DNA from: a virus
Reading direction: 5' to 3' (one strand)
Length of the DNA stretch: 64,000 bases
Virus record (IMG/VR): IMGVR_UViG_3300047546_003518
Span: 113,702-177,701 of that record
Position 1 is the stretch's first letter. Every line of letters starts with the position of its first letter. This document shows positions 50,106 through 58,287 of the stretch, piece by piece. Made by a program: the position numbers and the translations under genes. Below the pieces are notes generated by a model, which ran no database searches, was not told the DNA's origin, and saw only the letters and a program-made list of their open reading frames with translations.

Positions 50106-50215
50106 CGAAGAGATTGAATCAAATATGCCCGAATCGCATCAAACAGATCTGGCTCTCCCCAAAACAAAAGCATCAACAGGATGATTAGCAGTATGAATGA
50201 CCAATCGTCTTTCAT
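50102..50215 (-). CDS. 37-aa single-span membrane peptide
   Basis: Complete frame with ATGA junctions on both sides: ATG 50215 overlaps the previous stop and the TGA overlaps ATG 50105. It begins MKDDWS, then a hydrophobic span FILLIILLMLLFW, then a short amphipathic tail. Double coupling makes a real gene likely. Size and shape fit phage inner-membrane peptides (for example lysis- or exclusion-type), but the role is unknown. Confidence 0.65.
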   Translation of the reverse strand: MKDDWSFILLIILLMLLFWGEPDLFDAIRAYLIQSLR

Positions 50216-50502
50216 TGCATTATCAATCTCACTAAGGCCACAGAGTCAATGGTAACCAACAACAAGTAGTTGGCCAGCAATCCTGTACTACCGCGTGTTT
50301 TGCAAGCCCATGCAAAGATAGCACATTGGGTGATAAACAAGGGATATAAGATTAGGAATGGCGGATTGGGCAGAGTCAAGGCCATAGTGATCGCGCAACC
50401 AATGCTGAGAAACCATGCAGAAATTTCCAGCACACACCGTAGAGGATTTTCTCGCCAATCCTCTACAATGTAGTCACGAACACTTAATAGCAGTGATTTC
50501 AC
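50212..50502 (-). CDS. small membrane protein, 96 aa
   Basis: GTG start directly after the dsbA-like stop (TAAGTG). Three hydrophobic spans: about residues 24-42 (LEISAWFLSIGCAITMALTL), 47-65 (FLILYPLFITQCAIFAWAC) and 73-93. Basic N-terminus suggests cytoplasmic N-in topology. Together with the next 37-aa peptide it may form a membrane pair. No family recognised. Confidence 0.6.
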   Translation of the reverse strand: MKSLLLSVRDYIVEDWRENPLRCVLEISAWFLSIGCAITMALTLPNPPFLILYPLFITQCAIFAWACKTRGSTGLLANYLLLVTIDSVALVRLIMQ

Positions 50503-50754
50503 TTAGGCCTTGTTCTTGGTTACAATAAGAATTTCTTCAACGGCTTCGAGATCCGTTTGATCCTTGTCAAAGTCGCCCTTGAACGCCTTGGTAATGGCTT
50601 TATTAAGCACCGCTGCCTTGATATTCATTTCTTCAGCAATGGCTGCAACAGTTTCCTTGAGTCCAACATTAAGATCATCAATCTCACGCTTGACTTGAAC
50701 GCCTTCCTGGATCACCTTGGTAAGCTTGGCAATCTGCTCGGGTGAAAAACTCAT
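50503..50754 (-). CDS. dsbA: DsbA-like dsDNA-binding late-transcription protein
   Basis: 83 aa, all helix (T4 DsbA is 89). VKREIDDLNVGLKETVAAIAEEMNIKAAVLNKAITKAF and the acidic end match the size and layout of T4 DsbA, a double-stranded DNA-binding protein acting at late promoters. AGGAG Shine-Dalgarno and own promoter. If correct it supports a T4-like late transcription system, in line with the TATAAATA boxes. Confidence 0.65.
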   Translation of the reverse strand: MSFSPEQIAKLTKVIQEGVQVKREIDDLNVGLKETVAAIAEEMNIKAAVLNKAITKAFKGDFDKDQTDLEAVEEILIVTKNKA

Positions 50755-50792
50755 TTGAATCTCCTATGGTATGAGTAATAAACTACCCACTG

Positions 50793-50822
50793 AGTATAAC
50801 AGTACCGAACGGTGTAAGTCAA
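50793..50822 (-). promoter_or_regulatory. sigma70-like promoter for the dsbA unit
   Basis: Minus strand TTGACT, 18-base spacer, TATACT, 38 bases before ATG 50754. The -35 box overlaps the end of the upstream gene. Would serve dsbA, the membrane genes and the tandem array. Confidence 0.75.
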
Positions 50823-51589
50823 CCAGGATTTCGTTCAATATCGGCTTCTTCACATTGTGAACCATACTGGATCTCAATGAGCCGGCATGGTTCGTTATAA
50901 GGATTGGTCAGCTGGTGCCATTCTCCGGCTTGGATTTCCATGGTTTCATGCGGACCTAAGGTTCTAGGAGGTATCGCGTAGCCCCCAGGCAATGCACCGT
51001 AAACATCGCAACGGCCTTCAACCACAAACCAATATTCGTGACGATTTTTGTGTCGCTGTAGGCTGAGCTTTTTTCCTGGCTCTACAGTAAGCTCTTTGAC
51101 CTTGGTAGCAGAACCAATCATTGGATGATCATAAAGCACACGATACTCGCCCCATGCCCTGTCTGTTTTGGGCTGCTTCCAGTCGCGCAAGATCCAACTA
51201 CTGCTGTTCTTTTTATTGGAACCTCCTACGCCAAACACAAACTCCACACCTTCAATACGCATTTCTGGAATATTTTCGGAGGTTCGATCTCCGCCATTGG
51301 CAAAAACAAGTTCAGCATAGCTGTAGCTGTTTTTTACTTTTTGAATAGCATCGCAAGCCGAGTCATCGTTGTCATTGAAGATAAGTGTTTGATCAACACC
51401 TCGAATGCCAGCTACAATTGCCAGCCGTTCGTGCATGGGCAAAAAGGCTCGTCCCTTTTTGCGTTCAAGCCAAGCATCGCTGTTGACTCCCACAATTAAT
51501 AGGTCGCCTAGCTTTTTGGCTTCGGTTATATAGGCAATGTGTCCGCTGTGTATTGGATCAAAGCCTCCGGTGATTAAGACTATTTTCAT
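50819..51589 (-). CDS. cytidylyltransferase-cupin fusion
   Basis: 256 aa. N-terminal VLITGGFDPIHSGHIAYI (H14-S-G-H17) is an HxGH nucleotidyltransferase; NKKNSSSWILRDW stands for the end motif. From about residue 145 a cupin follows: KKLSLQRHKNRHEYWFVVEGRCDVYG (motif 1) and MEIQAGEWHQLTNPY (motif 2), like the isomerase half of mannose-1-phosphate guanylyltransferase type II. It would make and adjust a nucleotide sugar. ATGA junction with the methyltransferase gene. Confidence 0.75.
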   Translation of the reverse strand: MKIVLITGGFDPIHSGHIAYITEAKKLGDLLIVGVNSDAWLERKKGRAFLPMHERLAIVAGIRGVDQTLIFNDNDDSACDAIQKVKNSYSYAELVFANGGDRTSENIPEMRIEGVEFVFGVGGSNKKNSSSWILRDWKQPKTDRAWGEYRVLYDHPMIGSATKVKELTVEPGKKLSLQRHKNRHEYWFVVEGRCDVYGALPGGYAIPPRTLGPHETMEIQAGEWHQLTNPYNEPCRLIEIQYGSQCEEADIERNPG

Positions 51590-52194
51590 TGATTATTCTT
51601 TCTTAGCATAACAATGCCATGATCTTTGTTTAATACTACATTAAATCCTAAGGTTTCTAGGTAAGGTATAACAGCACCACACTTGCCAGTGTATGTTCCG
51701 TATTCATGTGCCCAATATGTGTCATCGCATATTACTATTGCTTCATCCGTTAGCATATGAGTAAGCATCAGTGCTTGTCGTAAATGGGTAAATTGACTTT
51801 GATGATTATTCATTTCTAAGCCAAACCGTTCTCGATATTTTTTTTGTTGTTCTAGAACATGAGATTCGCTGTTATGTGGGTTCCAGTCCCAATCAAAATT
51901 ATCAAGTAGCACTATGCTAAAGCGAAGATTGTTATGGTCTTCTAAAAACTGTTCACCGGTTTGATTAAAAAAATCAACAGGTAAGTCAAAGGGTAATTGT
52001 TTAAATTCTTCTCGGTTTTTTTCAATGACATCAGAATCTACATCTACCGAAAACAGCTGGCGCCCAAGATTTTTGGCTAGCGTGGCAAAAATATAGGTAC
52101 TTCCATCTCCACGGTCAGAGCCAATTTCTAAGAGATCGCCTTCAATGTTGATATCTTTGATAAACTTCAGAGTTTCTGCAAACTTCATCGACAT
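51586..52194 (-). CDS. class I SAM-methyltransferase-like protein
   Basis: 202 aa from ATG 52194 (GGAG nine bases upstream). GDLLEIGSDRGDGSTYIFATLA is the SAM loop, LFSVDVDSDVIEKN strand 2, FSIVLLDNFDW and EAIVICDDTYWAHEYGTYTG the acidic catalytic region, like small O-methyltransferases or cephalosporin-hydroxylase-type proteins. Likely acts on a glycan or small molecule; 36 bases from the divergent nitronate-monooxygenase-like gene. Confidence 0.6.
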   Translation of the reverse strand: MSMKFAETLKFIKDINIEGDLLEIGSDRGDGSTYIFATLAKNLGRQLFSVDVDSDVIEKNREEFKQLPFDLPVDFFNQTGEQFLEDHNNLRFSIVLLDNFDWDWNPHNSESHVLEQQKKYRERFGLEMNNHQSQFTHLRQALMLTHMLTDEAIVICDDTYWAHEYGTYTGKCGAVIPYLETLGFNVVLNKDHGIVMLRKNNQ

Positions 52195-52217
52195 GGTAAA
52201 TTTCTCCAAATTATTAC

Positions 52218-52225
52218 GATAAGTA
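52218..52225 (+). promoter_or_regulatory. late-promoter-like box before 52231 start
   Basis: GATAAGTA followed by exactly five bases and the ATG at 52231; no Shine-Dalgarno. Matches the nTAARTA-N4/5-ATG pattern seen at six genes. Confidence 0.35.
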
Positions 52226-52230
52226 TTAGT

Positions 52231-53175
52231 ATGAAGCTATTTACTGAAGTTTTTAACTGCCGTTATCCTATCGTTGCCATGGCAATGAATCAAGTATCTG
52301 ATTTGCCACTGGCCAGTGCTGTGCGTAGAGCTGGTGCATTGCCCAGCTTGTCTGTTTTTAATTATTTGAATGTTGTTGGTGATCAGATAGTTTTAATACA
52401 TGAAAATTTAGAAAAGGATCTTGCAGGGTATCACAACGAATTCAATGACTGTGAGCTCTTGCTGAGTCTTAATCTGTCGTCTTTGACTGATCCTTTAATT
52501 TTAGAAATGATATTAAAGTATCGTGTCAAGCTCATTGAAATTATCAAGGATGACACAGTTTTACCTGATGATGTAGTTGAAAGGCTTCCTAAAATTATTT
52601 GGTCTATTAAAGACAACGGCTCATTGATATTTCGTAAAATTGTAGACAAGGTCGCACACTTAGAACCTGGTGTATGGTCTAAAAACTTAGATGGATTTAT
52701 TGTTAAAGGGCCAGATGGTGCTGGTCGGGGTTCTGTAGAAGGGTTAACTCTAGAAGAATCATGCAACATACTTAGAACTAAGTTTCCAGACAAACTATTG
52801 ATTCCGTCCGGCGGTATTGGAACCAGTCAACAAGTGAAAGAATACATGTCTCAAGGAGCATTTGCCATTGGCATAGGAACATTGCTGGCTGCTAGTAAAG
52901 AAAGTAAAATTTCTGAAGCTACCAAGTTAAAAATGATTGGCGCAACATCCGCAGACCTTTCTAAACTTTCCACTGGCACTTATACGGAAACCAAACAAAA
53001 TGCACTGGTTTTCAGCTCAGATGTCAAAGAAAGAAATATGAACAATACACGCGGACTCATAGTAGGAATCAAAGATCCAAGCCGAGGCCATGTGTTTGCT
53101 GGCAAGTCAATAGACCAAATAAAAGAAATTCTACCAGCAAATGATATTATTCAAGGCCTGGTCAAAGATCTATGA
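52231..53175 (+). CDS. nitronate monooxygenase / 2-nitropropane dioxygenase-like protein
   Basis: 314 aa. YPIVAMAMNQVSDLPLASAVRRAGALPSL is the family's FMN-barrel start, GFIVKGPDGAGRG the substrate-side loop, and LLIPSGGIGTSQQVKEYMSQGAFAIGIGT the phosphate-binding end of the barrel. Such flavoenzymes oxidise nitronates; relatives act as enoyl-ACP reductases. A lone plus-strand gene, converging on the next. A lipid role with the desaturase is possible but unproven. Confidence 0.7.
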   Translation: MKLFTEVFNCRYPIVAMAMNQVSDLPLASAVRRAGALPSLSVFNYLNVVGDQIVLIHENLEKDLAGYHNEFNDCELLLSLNLSSLTDPLILEMILKYRVKLIEIIKDDTVLPDDVVERLPKIIWSIKDNGSLIFRKIVDKVAHLEPGVWSKNLDGFIVKGPDGAGRGSVEGLTLEESCNILRTKFPDKLLIPSGGIGTSQQVKEYMSQGAFAIGIGTLLAASKESKISEATKLKMIGATSADLSKLSTGTYTETKQNALVFSSDVKERNMNNTRGLIVGIKDPSRGHVFAGKSIDQIKEILPANDIIQGLVKDL

Positions 53176-55530
53176 TGCAGCGTCATTGAGAAACTTAAAC
53201 AAGGTTCCTTGCAAGTGTGTATCTTTTAGTTCTTCGTAGATGCGCTTGTTTTCAAAAGCAATAGAACTCAACTGCCCGTAAGTTAGCCCACGAGTAATTG
53301 GATCTAGATTACACAACCTCTGAATTTCAGAAACGATAGAATTCAATCTATCTCTGTGATTTTCAATCTCGTCGTAGTGCTCATTGAGTACTCCACCAAA
53401 CGTTCTAAAGCCAAGCTCTCTTAGTTTTTTCAAGAACCCAGCAGGGCCTACAATAATAAATGGATGACCGTGTGCAATGGCCTTGAATGTTTTTTCTGAA
53501 ATAAAGATTTCACCTTGATTCCATGTGGTCTCAGTGATAACACTTAGAATGGTTCTTTGATAGTGGTCACTGACCACAGGCCCGTTAGTAGTAACATCGT
53601 ATTCGTCAATGACCAGTGGCTTGTCAAGATATTCTAAAAAGTATCCCTGGGCTACTTCATCGAGATTAGGATCTTTAGCCAAGACATCAGCCGGGCTGAG
53701 CTTAAATCCATTGTAGAACTCGCCTTCGGGGACAAAGCTTACTAAGCCGTGCTGATCTAACTCTCGTCTGCGTAGTTCTGACACCAGTTGACATCTGTGG
53801 CTTCTCAGCACTCTGTTGTAGTTTAAAAACCATTTGTCTTTTTTGGTGTAGTCATGCTCAACATTTATTACTCTGGGATCTATCCACTCGTTGATGCTCA
53901 TAAAGCTCAGATGATTCTTATATGGATCAACTATATTATTAGATTTCAGTGCTTGTTCAAAAGACAACAGCTCATTGGCATAAATGTACTGGTCATCAGT
54001 GACTTCAGGCCAAAACTCACGAAGCTGATTACGGAACATGATGCCGTGTGCAATGATACCTTCGTGCTGAGTAATAAAGATTATGCGATCTTCAGGCTTC
54101 AGTGATATTTGAGATTTGATGCGCTCAATCATTGGCTTTGCTTGCTCAGCAAAATTAACCTCATTGACCTTTACTTGTGCAATGTAAATGGCCGGTTTGG
54201 TCTCATCTAGTTCAAATCTAAAAGTATCATTGATTCTTCTAAAAATACTACCACAATGCACAGGCGACAGTAATGCGCCATTGATTCGAGGCTTGTTAAA
54301 TTTGGGATTGCCATAGTGTATCACACGACAGCCAGGTACAGAGCTTACACTACGCCATGGATCAACAATGACGCTGCCTGGATGAAATTTGAAATAGAAT
54401 TCATCTCCGGTGACTTCAACTCCAGTTCCAGCATAAGTCACAGCAGGATTATGAGCCAGTAGAATCACTGCTGGGCCAGTGGGTTCTGTTGTGTCTCCAG
54501 TAAGCGGATCAAAATAGCTGATTGGAACTCCTGTGTGTTCAACATAGTGTCCTACCAGTAAGCTGTAACTGCCAATTTCATAGGGCACATAGGGTTTATA
54601 GGCTTTACCGTGAATGATCACTGGTAAATTGCTCTCTCGGGCAAGGTCTGCTAGACGCCGAGCCATGTTAAAGGCCTGTGCATCTCTACTGCCCATGATA
54701 GCCTGAAACAAGTCGTAGCCAAGATCAAGTTCTTGCGAAAGCCAGCGTAGAGCAATGTTATCTCGGGGATGGCAAGCACCAGCATCGCCCATGCCAGCGG
54801 TCAAGTAACGCGGTCCAGTGATACGCTGTGTGGCAGCTTTAAGTGCGTCAGTGACAACATCAACATTGATATTGCCATTCTTCTCAGCCACATCCTGTAT
54901 CATGTTAACCAAGCCAATCTTGGCACTGATAAAAGTATTGTAGAAAATCTTAATGGCTTCGGCTTCGTCCCAGGTTCCTACATTTACTCTAGGACTGTTT
55001 TCCATCAATGGCTGATAAAAGTCAATGAGTTCTTGTGCATCGCCCGTTAAAGTTCCGTCGGCGGTGCCAATAATAATGCATTCAGGATTGACCATGTCCC
55101 ATTTAACACTACCCATGGCAATAAGATAAGGATTGTATACAAATCTACCGCGTGTTAGATATGGTAAAAGTTGTGTTCTCGTAGTTCCAGGTAACACAGT
55201 ACTGATCAACACAATCATTTGATCGTCAGTGACCACTTGATTCAATTCCCCTAACACACTGATTACAATGCCGTAGTCAAAATTGGTTGGAGGTAAATGT
55301 GCTATTGGAGCGTCGCCACCAAATGCAGGGTGATGCGGTGTTGGTACTGCTACAAAAATAATATCGCGACCAGCAACTGCTTCAGCAATACTGTCCATCA
55401 AGGGTATCTTGGCTTCGGGGTCTTTGACTGTGTCGTAGCCAACAACATCATAGTGTTCTGCCATGACTTCGGCACAGGGCAAGCCCAGTTTACCGCACCC
55501 AATCATAGCTACTTTAGGTTTTACTTGCAT
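53170..55530 (-). CDS. sugar-nucleotide dehydrogenase fused to a glycosyltransferase-like domain
   Basis: 786 aa. Residues 1-410 form a UDP-glucose/UDP-mannose dehydrogenase: AMIGCGKLGLP (8-18, NAD loop), FVAVPTPHHP, and GMGDAGACHPRDN with catalytic Cys253. Residues about 560-786 carry LNYNRVLRSHRC, ISEKTFKAIAHGHPFIIVGPAGFLKKL and HYDEIENHRDRL, shared with the proteins at 55531 and 58288. So one chain may make a sugar acid and transfer it. One base separates it from its upstream neighbour. Confidence 0.7.
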   Translation of the reverse strand: MQVKPKVAMIGCGKLGLPCAEVMAEHYDVVGYDTVKDPEAKIPLMDSIAEAVAGRDIIFVAVPTPHHPAFGGDAPIAHLPPTNFDYGIVISVLGELNQVVTDDQMIVLISTVLPGTTRTQLLPYLTRGRFVYNPYLIAMGSVKWDMVNPECIIIGTADGTLTGDAQELIDFYQPLMENSPRVNVGTWDEAEAIKIFYNTFISAKIGLVNMIQDVAEKNGNINVDVVTDALKAATQRITGPRYLTAGMGDAGACHPRDNIALRWLSQELDLGYDLFQAIMGSRDAQAFNMARRLADLARESNLPVIIHGKAYKPYVPYEIGSYSLLVGHYVEHTGVPISYFDPLTGDTTEPTGPAVILLAHNPAVTYAGTGVEVTGDEFYFKFHPGSVIVDPWRSVSSVPGCRVIHYGNPKFNKPRINGALLSPVHCGSIFRRINDTFRFELDETKPAIYIAQVKVNEVNFAEQAKPMIERIKSQISLKPEDRIIFITQHEGIIAHGIMFRNQLREFWPEVTDDQYIYANELLSFEQALKSNNIVDPYKNHLSFMSINEWIDPRVINVEHDYTKKDKWFLNYNRVLRSHRCQLVSELRRRELDQHGLVSFVPEGEFYNGFKLSPADVLAKDPNLDEVAQGYFLEYLDKPLVIDEYDVTTNGPVVSDHYQRTILSVITETTWNQGEIFISEKTFKAIAHGHPFIIVGPAGFLKKLRELGFRTFGGVLNEHYDEIENHRDRLNSIVSEIQRLCNLDPITRGLTYGQLSSIAFENKRIYEELKDTHLQGTLFKFLNDAAS

Positions 55531-56748
55531 TTAAAATGAATCCCAAATATCTTTAATAATTTTAAAAACGACCTCGTCGTTTCTAGGATAACACAACTCT
55601 TTCCATTGTTTGTTGAATAGCTTTTGGTTGAAAGCCAATATTGGCTGCATTTGTATTCTCATGCTCTTTAGCTCATCCAACGACAACATACTTAACCGTT
55701 TTAGTTCACTTAGGATCATCCTTATTCGCTGATCTAGATCAGTCTCTTTATCATAATCCTCATTCCACCATTGGTCAAAGGTCTTATATCCTTGTGATTT
55801 TAACAGTTCTAGCATGCCTGAACTTGCAACCAGCATAAAAGGATGTCCTACGCTGATAGGTTTCCATATTTTTTCAGAAAAGAACTGCACACCTTCTGTA
55901 ACATGAGTTTCAGCAACCAGACTCAAAAATGTATTGGTATAGTGTTCTGGCACAATGTTTTTATAAGCTGGATTGTTTGCTCCTAAATCCATGTCAAGCT
56001 CTAAGGGTATCAGTGAATCTATAGTATCAGCAGCTTGAGTTAAATTGGTGTGCCAAACACTACGCAAAACTTCATGGGTGTTTTTAACACCGTCGCCGTG
56101 ATAGCTGATTAGTCCTCTGTCAAACAACTGTTCATTGATTATGTGCGCCAGCACCAGTGCGCGGTGTTCTTTTGCTCGTCTATTGTAATTTAAAAAAAGA
56201 TTTTTTAAGTCAACAGGTTCAAAAGGCACAAGACTGTTAACAGGGTCATTCCAACATATAAACATACTGGCTGGGACTTTGGTAAATTGATATTGCTGAG
56301 TATCAGCAACATTTTGATTACCGTGTATAAAATAAACCTGTTGCGAATTTAACTGATGCTGCTTACACCAAGAGTCAAGTATTTCATAATCGCGACTAAA
56401 TCTGCCATAGCCGCTGTCACCTTCCAGTGGAAATATCAAAACTATTTTACACAGATTATTATGGGCATCATGGATTACTCTGGGGTCAATGCAGTTAAAT
56501 CCCATATGCTCATGTCTTTCAAAATAATGACTGTTTCGAATTTGTACTGGAAAAATATATTTTTTACCTAGATTGTGCTCTAGTCCGTGACATTCTATGT
56601 CTGGATGTGACATTAAAAAATCCTGATCTATTCTTTGTTTGCCGTGCGTGGGCAAGTTACTCTTATCTGGATAATCTAATGGAACAGTATTGGGTAACCA
56701 ATAATTTAGCTCGCTGTCCCAATGCTGAAATACAAATTTAATCGACAT
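55531..56748 (-). CDS. putative glycosyltransferase sharing the fusion's C-terminal domain
   Basis: 405 aa from ATG 56748, overlapping the radical SAM gene end by 11 bases; in-frame codons further upstream are the radical SAM gene in another frame. LNYNRRAKEHRALVL, FFSEKIWKPISVGHPFMLVASSGMLELLKSQGYKTFDQWWNEDYD are the same blocks in the same order as in 53170-55530 and 58288-59574. SEKIWKP...GHPF is reminiscent of exostosin/fucosyltransferase-like sugar transferases. Substrate unknown. Confidence 0.6.
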   Translation of the reverse strand: MSIKFVFQHWDSELNYWLPNTVPLDYPDKSNLPTHGKQRIDQDFLMSHPDIECHGLEHNLGKKYIFPVQIRNSHYFERHEHMGFNCIDPRVIHDAHNNLCKIVLIFPLEGDSGYGRFSRDYEILDSWCKQHQLNSQQVYFIHGNQNVADTQQYQFTKVPASMFICWNDPVNSLVPFEPVDLKNLFLNYNRRAKEHRALVLAHIINEQLFDRGLISYHGDGVKNTHEVLRSVWHTNLTQAADTIDSLIPLELDMDLGANNPAYKNIVPEHYTNTFLSLVAETHVTEGVQFFSEKIWKPISVGHPFMLVASSGMLELLKSQGYKTFDQWWNEDYDKETDLDQRIRMILSELKRLSMLSLDELKSMRIQMQPILAFNQKLFNKQWKELCYPRNDEVVFKIIKDIWDSF

Positions 56749-58243
56749 CTGCCACTGATTCAGATTCTGCCGCTGGTTCTTCGCTGACAACAATGCTGGC
56801 TGCTGCTTCTGCCAATTGTTTAGCTCTAGCCTCCTCGTAATACTTGCCAGCGTTCTCATAGTAGTAGGCAATTTCAGGAAATACCTTGCAGAAATCTGTG
56901 CCATTGCGACGATCTGTTTCTTTGATATAGAGATAGAAATCATCGCGAGCTCTGAGATTCTCATCGCTCATTGGCCATTCGGCAACAGCAACATTATAAA
57001 CTCGTTCAAGATTTTCAACTTCGTGCGGGTAGAAACCATTGTGATATGTGACTTCATTGTAGGTTGATATATTTCTTTTCATGAAGTCAACACATCTGGC
57101 CAGCTTAACCAACATACTGGTGTCAGCAATCAATGCGCTGAGGTATCGTGGATGTCGTAGATAAGGAAAGTCTAGCATCACGCCACGAAGACCACTTTCA
57201 GTATTTTTAACCACAGCAGATTGTCTAATGGCCAAGATATCTCGTAAGAAATATTCAAACCTAGGAATACTCAAGATATTAAAAGTCACCATGATTGTGA
57301 CTTCCAGTGCTGGGTACTTTAGCATGATGTTCCAGAGATTATTGTACCAGCGGGTGTAGTTTAATCCCTTGCGAATGTATTCTGCTTGCTCACCATGTGT
57401 GTCACAGCTGGTAAAAATCTTTAACTTTTTGACCAGTTTGTTTTCCACAATGTGATTACATTTTTGTAAAAATTCTTCTAGTAGCTTGTCGTCGACACCT
57501 AGGTTACTGTTGATGGCTATTTCAAGTTCAGGATTGGGATGTTCAATGATCCAATCTAGTGTACGGAATGTTTCTTTGCTGAGCAAAGGTTCGCCGCCAG
57601 TGATGCGAAACACCTTTAGCTTGGGGTACAGTTCTGGCCACCAACGCCACCATGCATCAATATAAGGATTGGGATCTTTGTGTGGAATAGGAAATTTGCC
57701 AATGCTTTTGAGAAATGTCAAATCATGTTCTTGATGACCTTGACTCAGCGGAATAGGACCGTGTCGTTTGGTTTCCTGCATCAAGGTACTGCTGATTTCG
57801 GGACTGCAATATGCACAGCCAAAATTACACACATTGCTGAAGCTGACTTCAACATAAGCAGGAATAACATCTGCGTCCCAAGGCATCTGAGCACTGGATT
57901 CTAAAAATGGCTTGCCCCACACTGGATCTGCTGACTTCTTGATTCTATCGCTGAAGTGCTGTCCGGGTGCATCCTCTACACGCCAGCAATAGTCACATTC
58001 TTTGGGTCGCTTGCCTTCCAGCATTTCCTTGCGTAGTCCCTTTTTAAAATTGGTATTGTGCAAGGCGCTGGGATTATTTTCTAATTCTGCTACAGGAATC
58101 TTGTGTGTGCCAGGGTGGTGGCAACTGTGTGTTTGCCCAGTGGCCAGGTGAATGGTTACCTGCTGCCATTTGGCCACGCAGTAAGTTGGGCTTACTTGGC
58201 TTAGTTCCTTGTGTATCTTAATAAGATGGTGGTTTGGGTTCAT
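56738..58243 (-). CDS. twitch/SPASM-like radical SAM protein
   Basis: 501 aa. C139-x3-C143-x2-C146 (CNFGCAYC) is the SAM cluster site, FRITGGEPLL the GGEP motif. Before them lie Cys41 and the pair Cys83/Cys86 (KECDYCWRVED) that may bind an extra cluster, as in twitch-domain proteins encoded beside glycosyltransferases in other phages. Ala/Glu-rich acidic tail. Acts perhaps on a sugar or peptide; coupled to the glycosyltransferase-like gene. Confidence 0.75.
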   Translation of the reverse strand: MNPNHHLIKIHKELSQVSPTYCVAKWQQVTIHLATGQTHSCHHPGTHKIPVAELENNPSALHNTNFKKGLRKEMLEGKRPKECDYCWRVEDAPGQHFSDRIKKSADPVWGKPFLESSAQMPWDADVIPAYVEVSFSNVCNFGCAYCSPEISSTLMQETKRHGPIPLSQGHQEHDLTFLKSIGKFPIPHKDPNPYIDAWWRWWPELYPKLKVFRITGGEPLLSKETFRTLDWIIEHPNPELEIAINSNLGVDDKLLEEFLQKCNHIVENKLVKKLKIFTSCDTHGEQAEYIRKGLNYTRWYNNLWNIMLKYPALEVTIMVTFNILSIPRFEYFLRDILAIRQSAVVKNTESGLRGVMLDFPYLRHPRYLSALIADTSMLVKLARCVDFMKRNISTYNEVTYHNGFYPHEVENLERVYNVAVAEWPMSDENLRARDDFYLYIKETDRRNGTDFCKVFPEIAYYYENAGKYYEEARAKQLAEAAASIVVSEEPAAESESVADVD

Positions 58244-58287
58244 TAAATTATATCCGTTTTTAATGGCTAGGGTATTTATGTTGTATA

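Noticed and set aside
56749-56964. N-terminal extension of the glycosyltransferase-like gene at 55531
   Set aside because: The extra codons are the end of the radical SAM gene read in another frame; ATG 56748 gives a normal short overlap.
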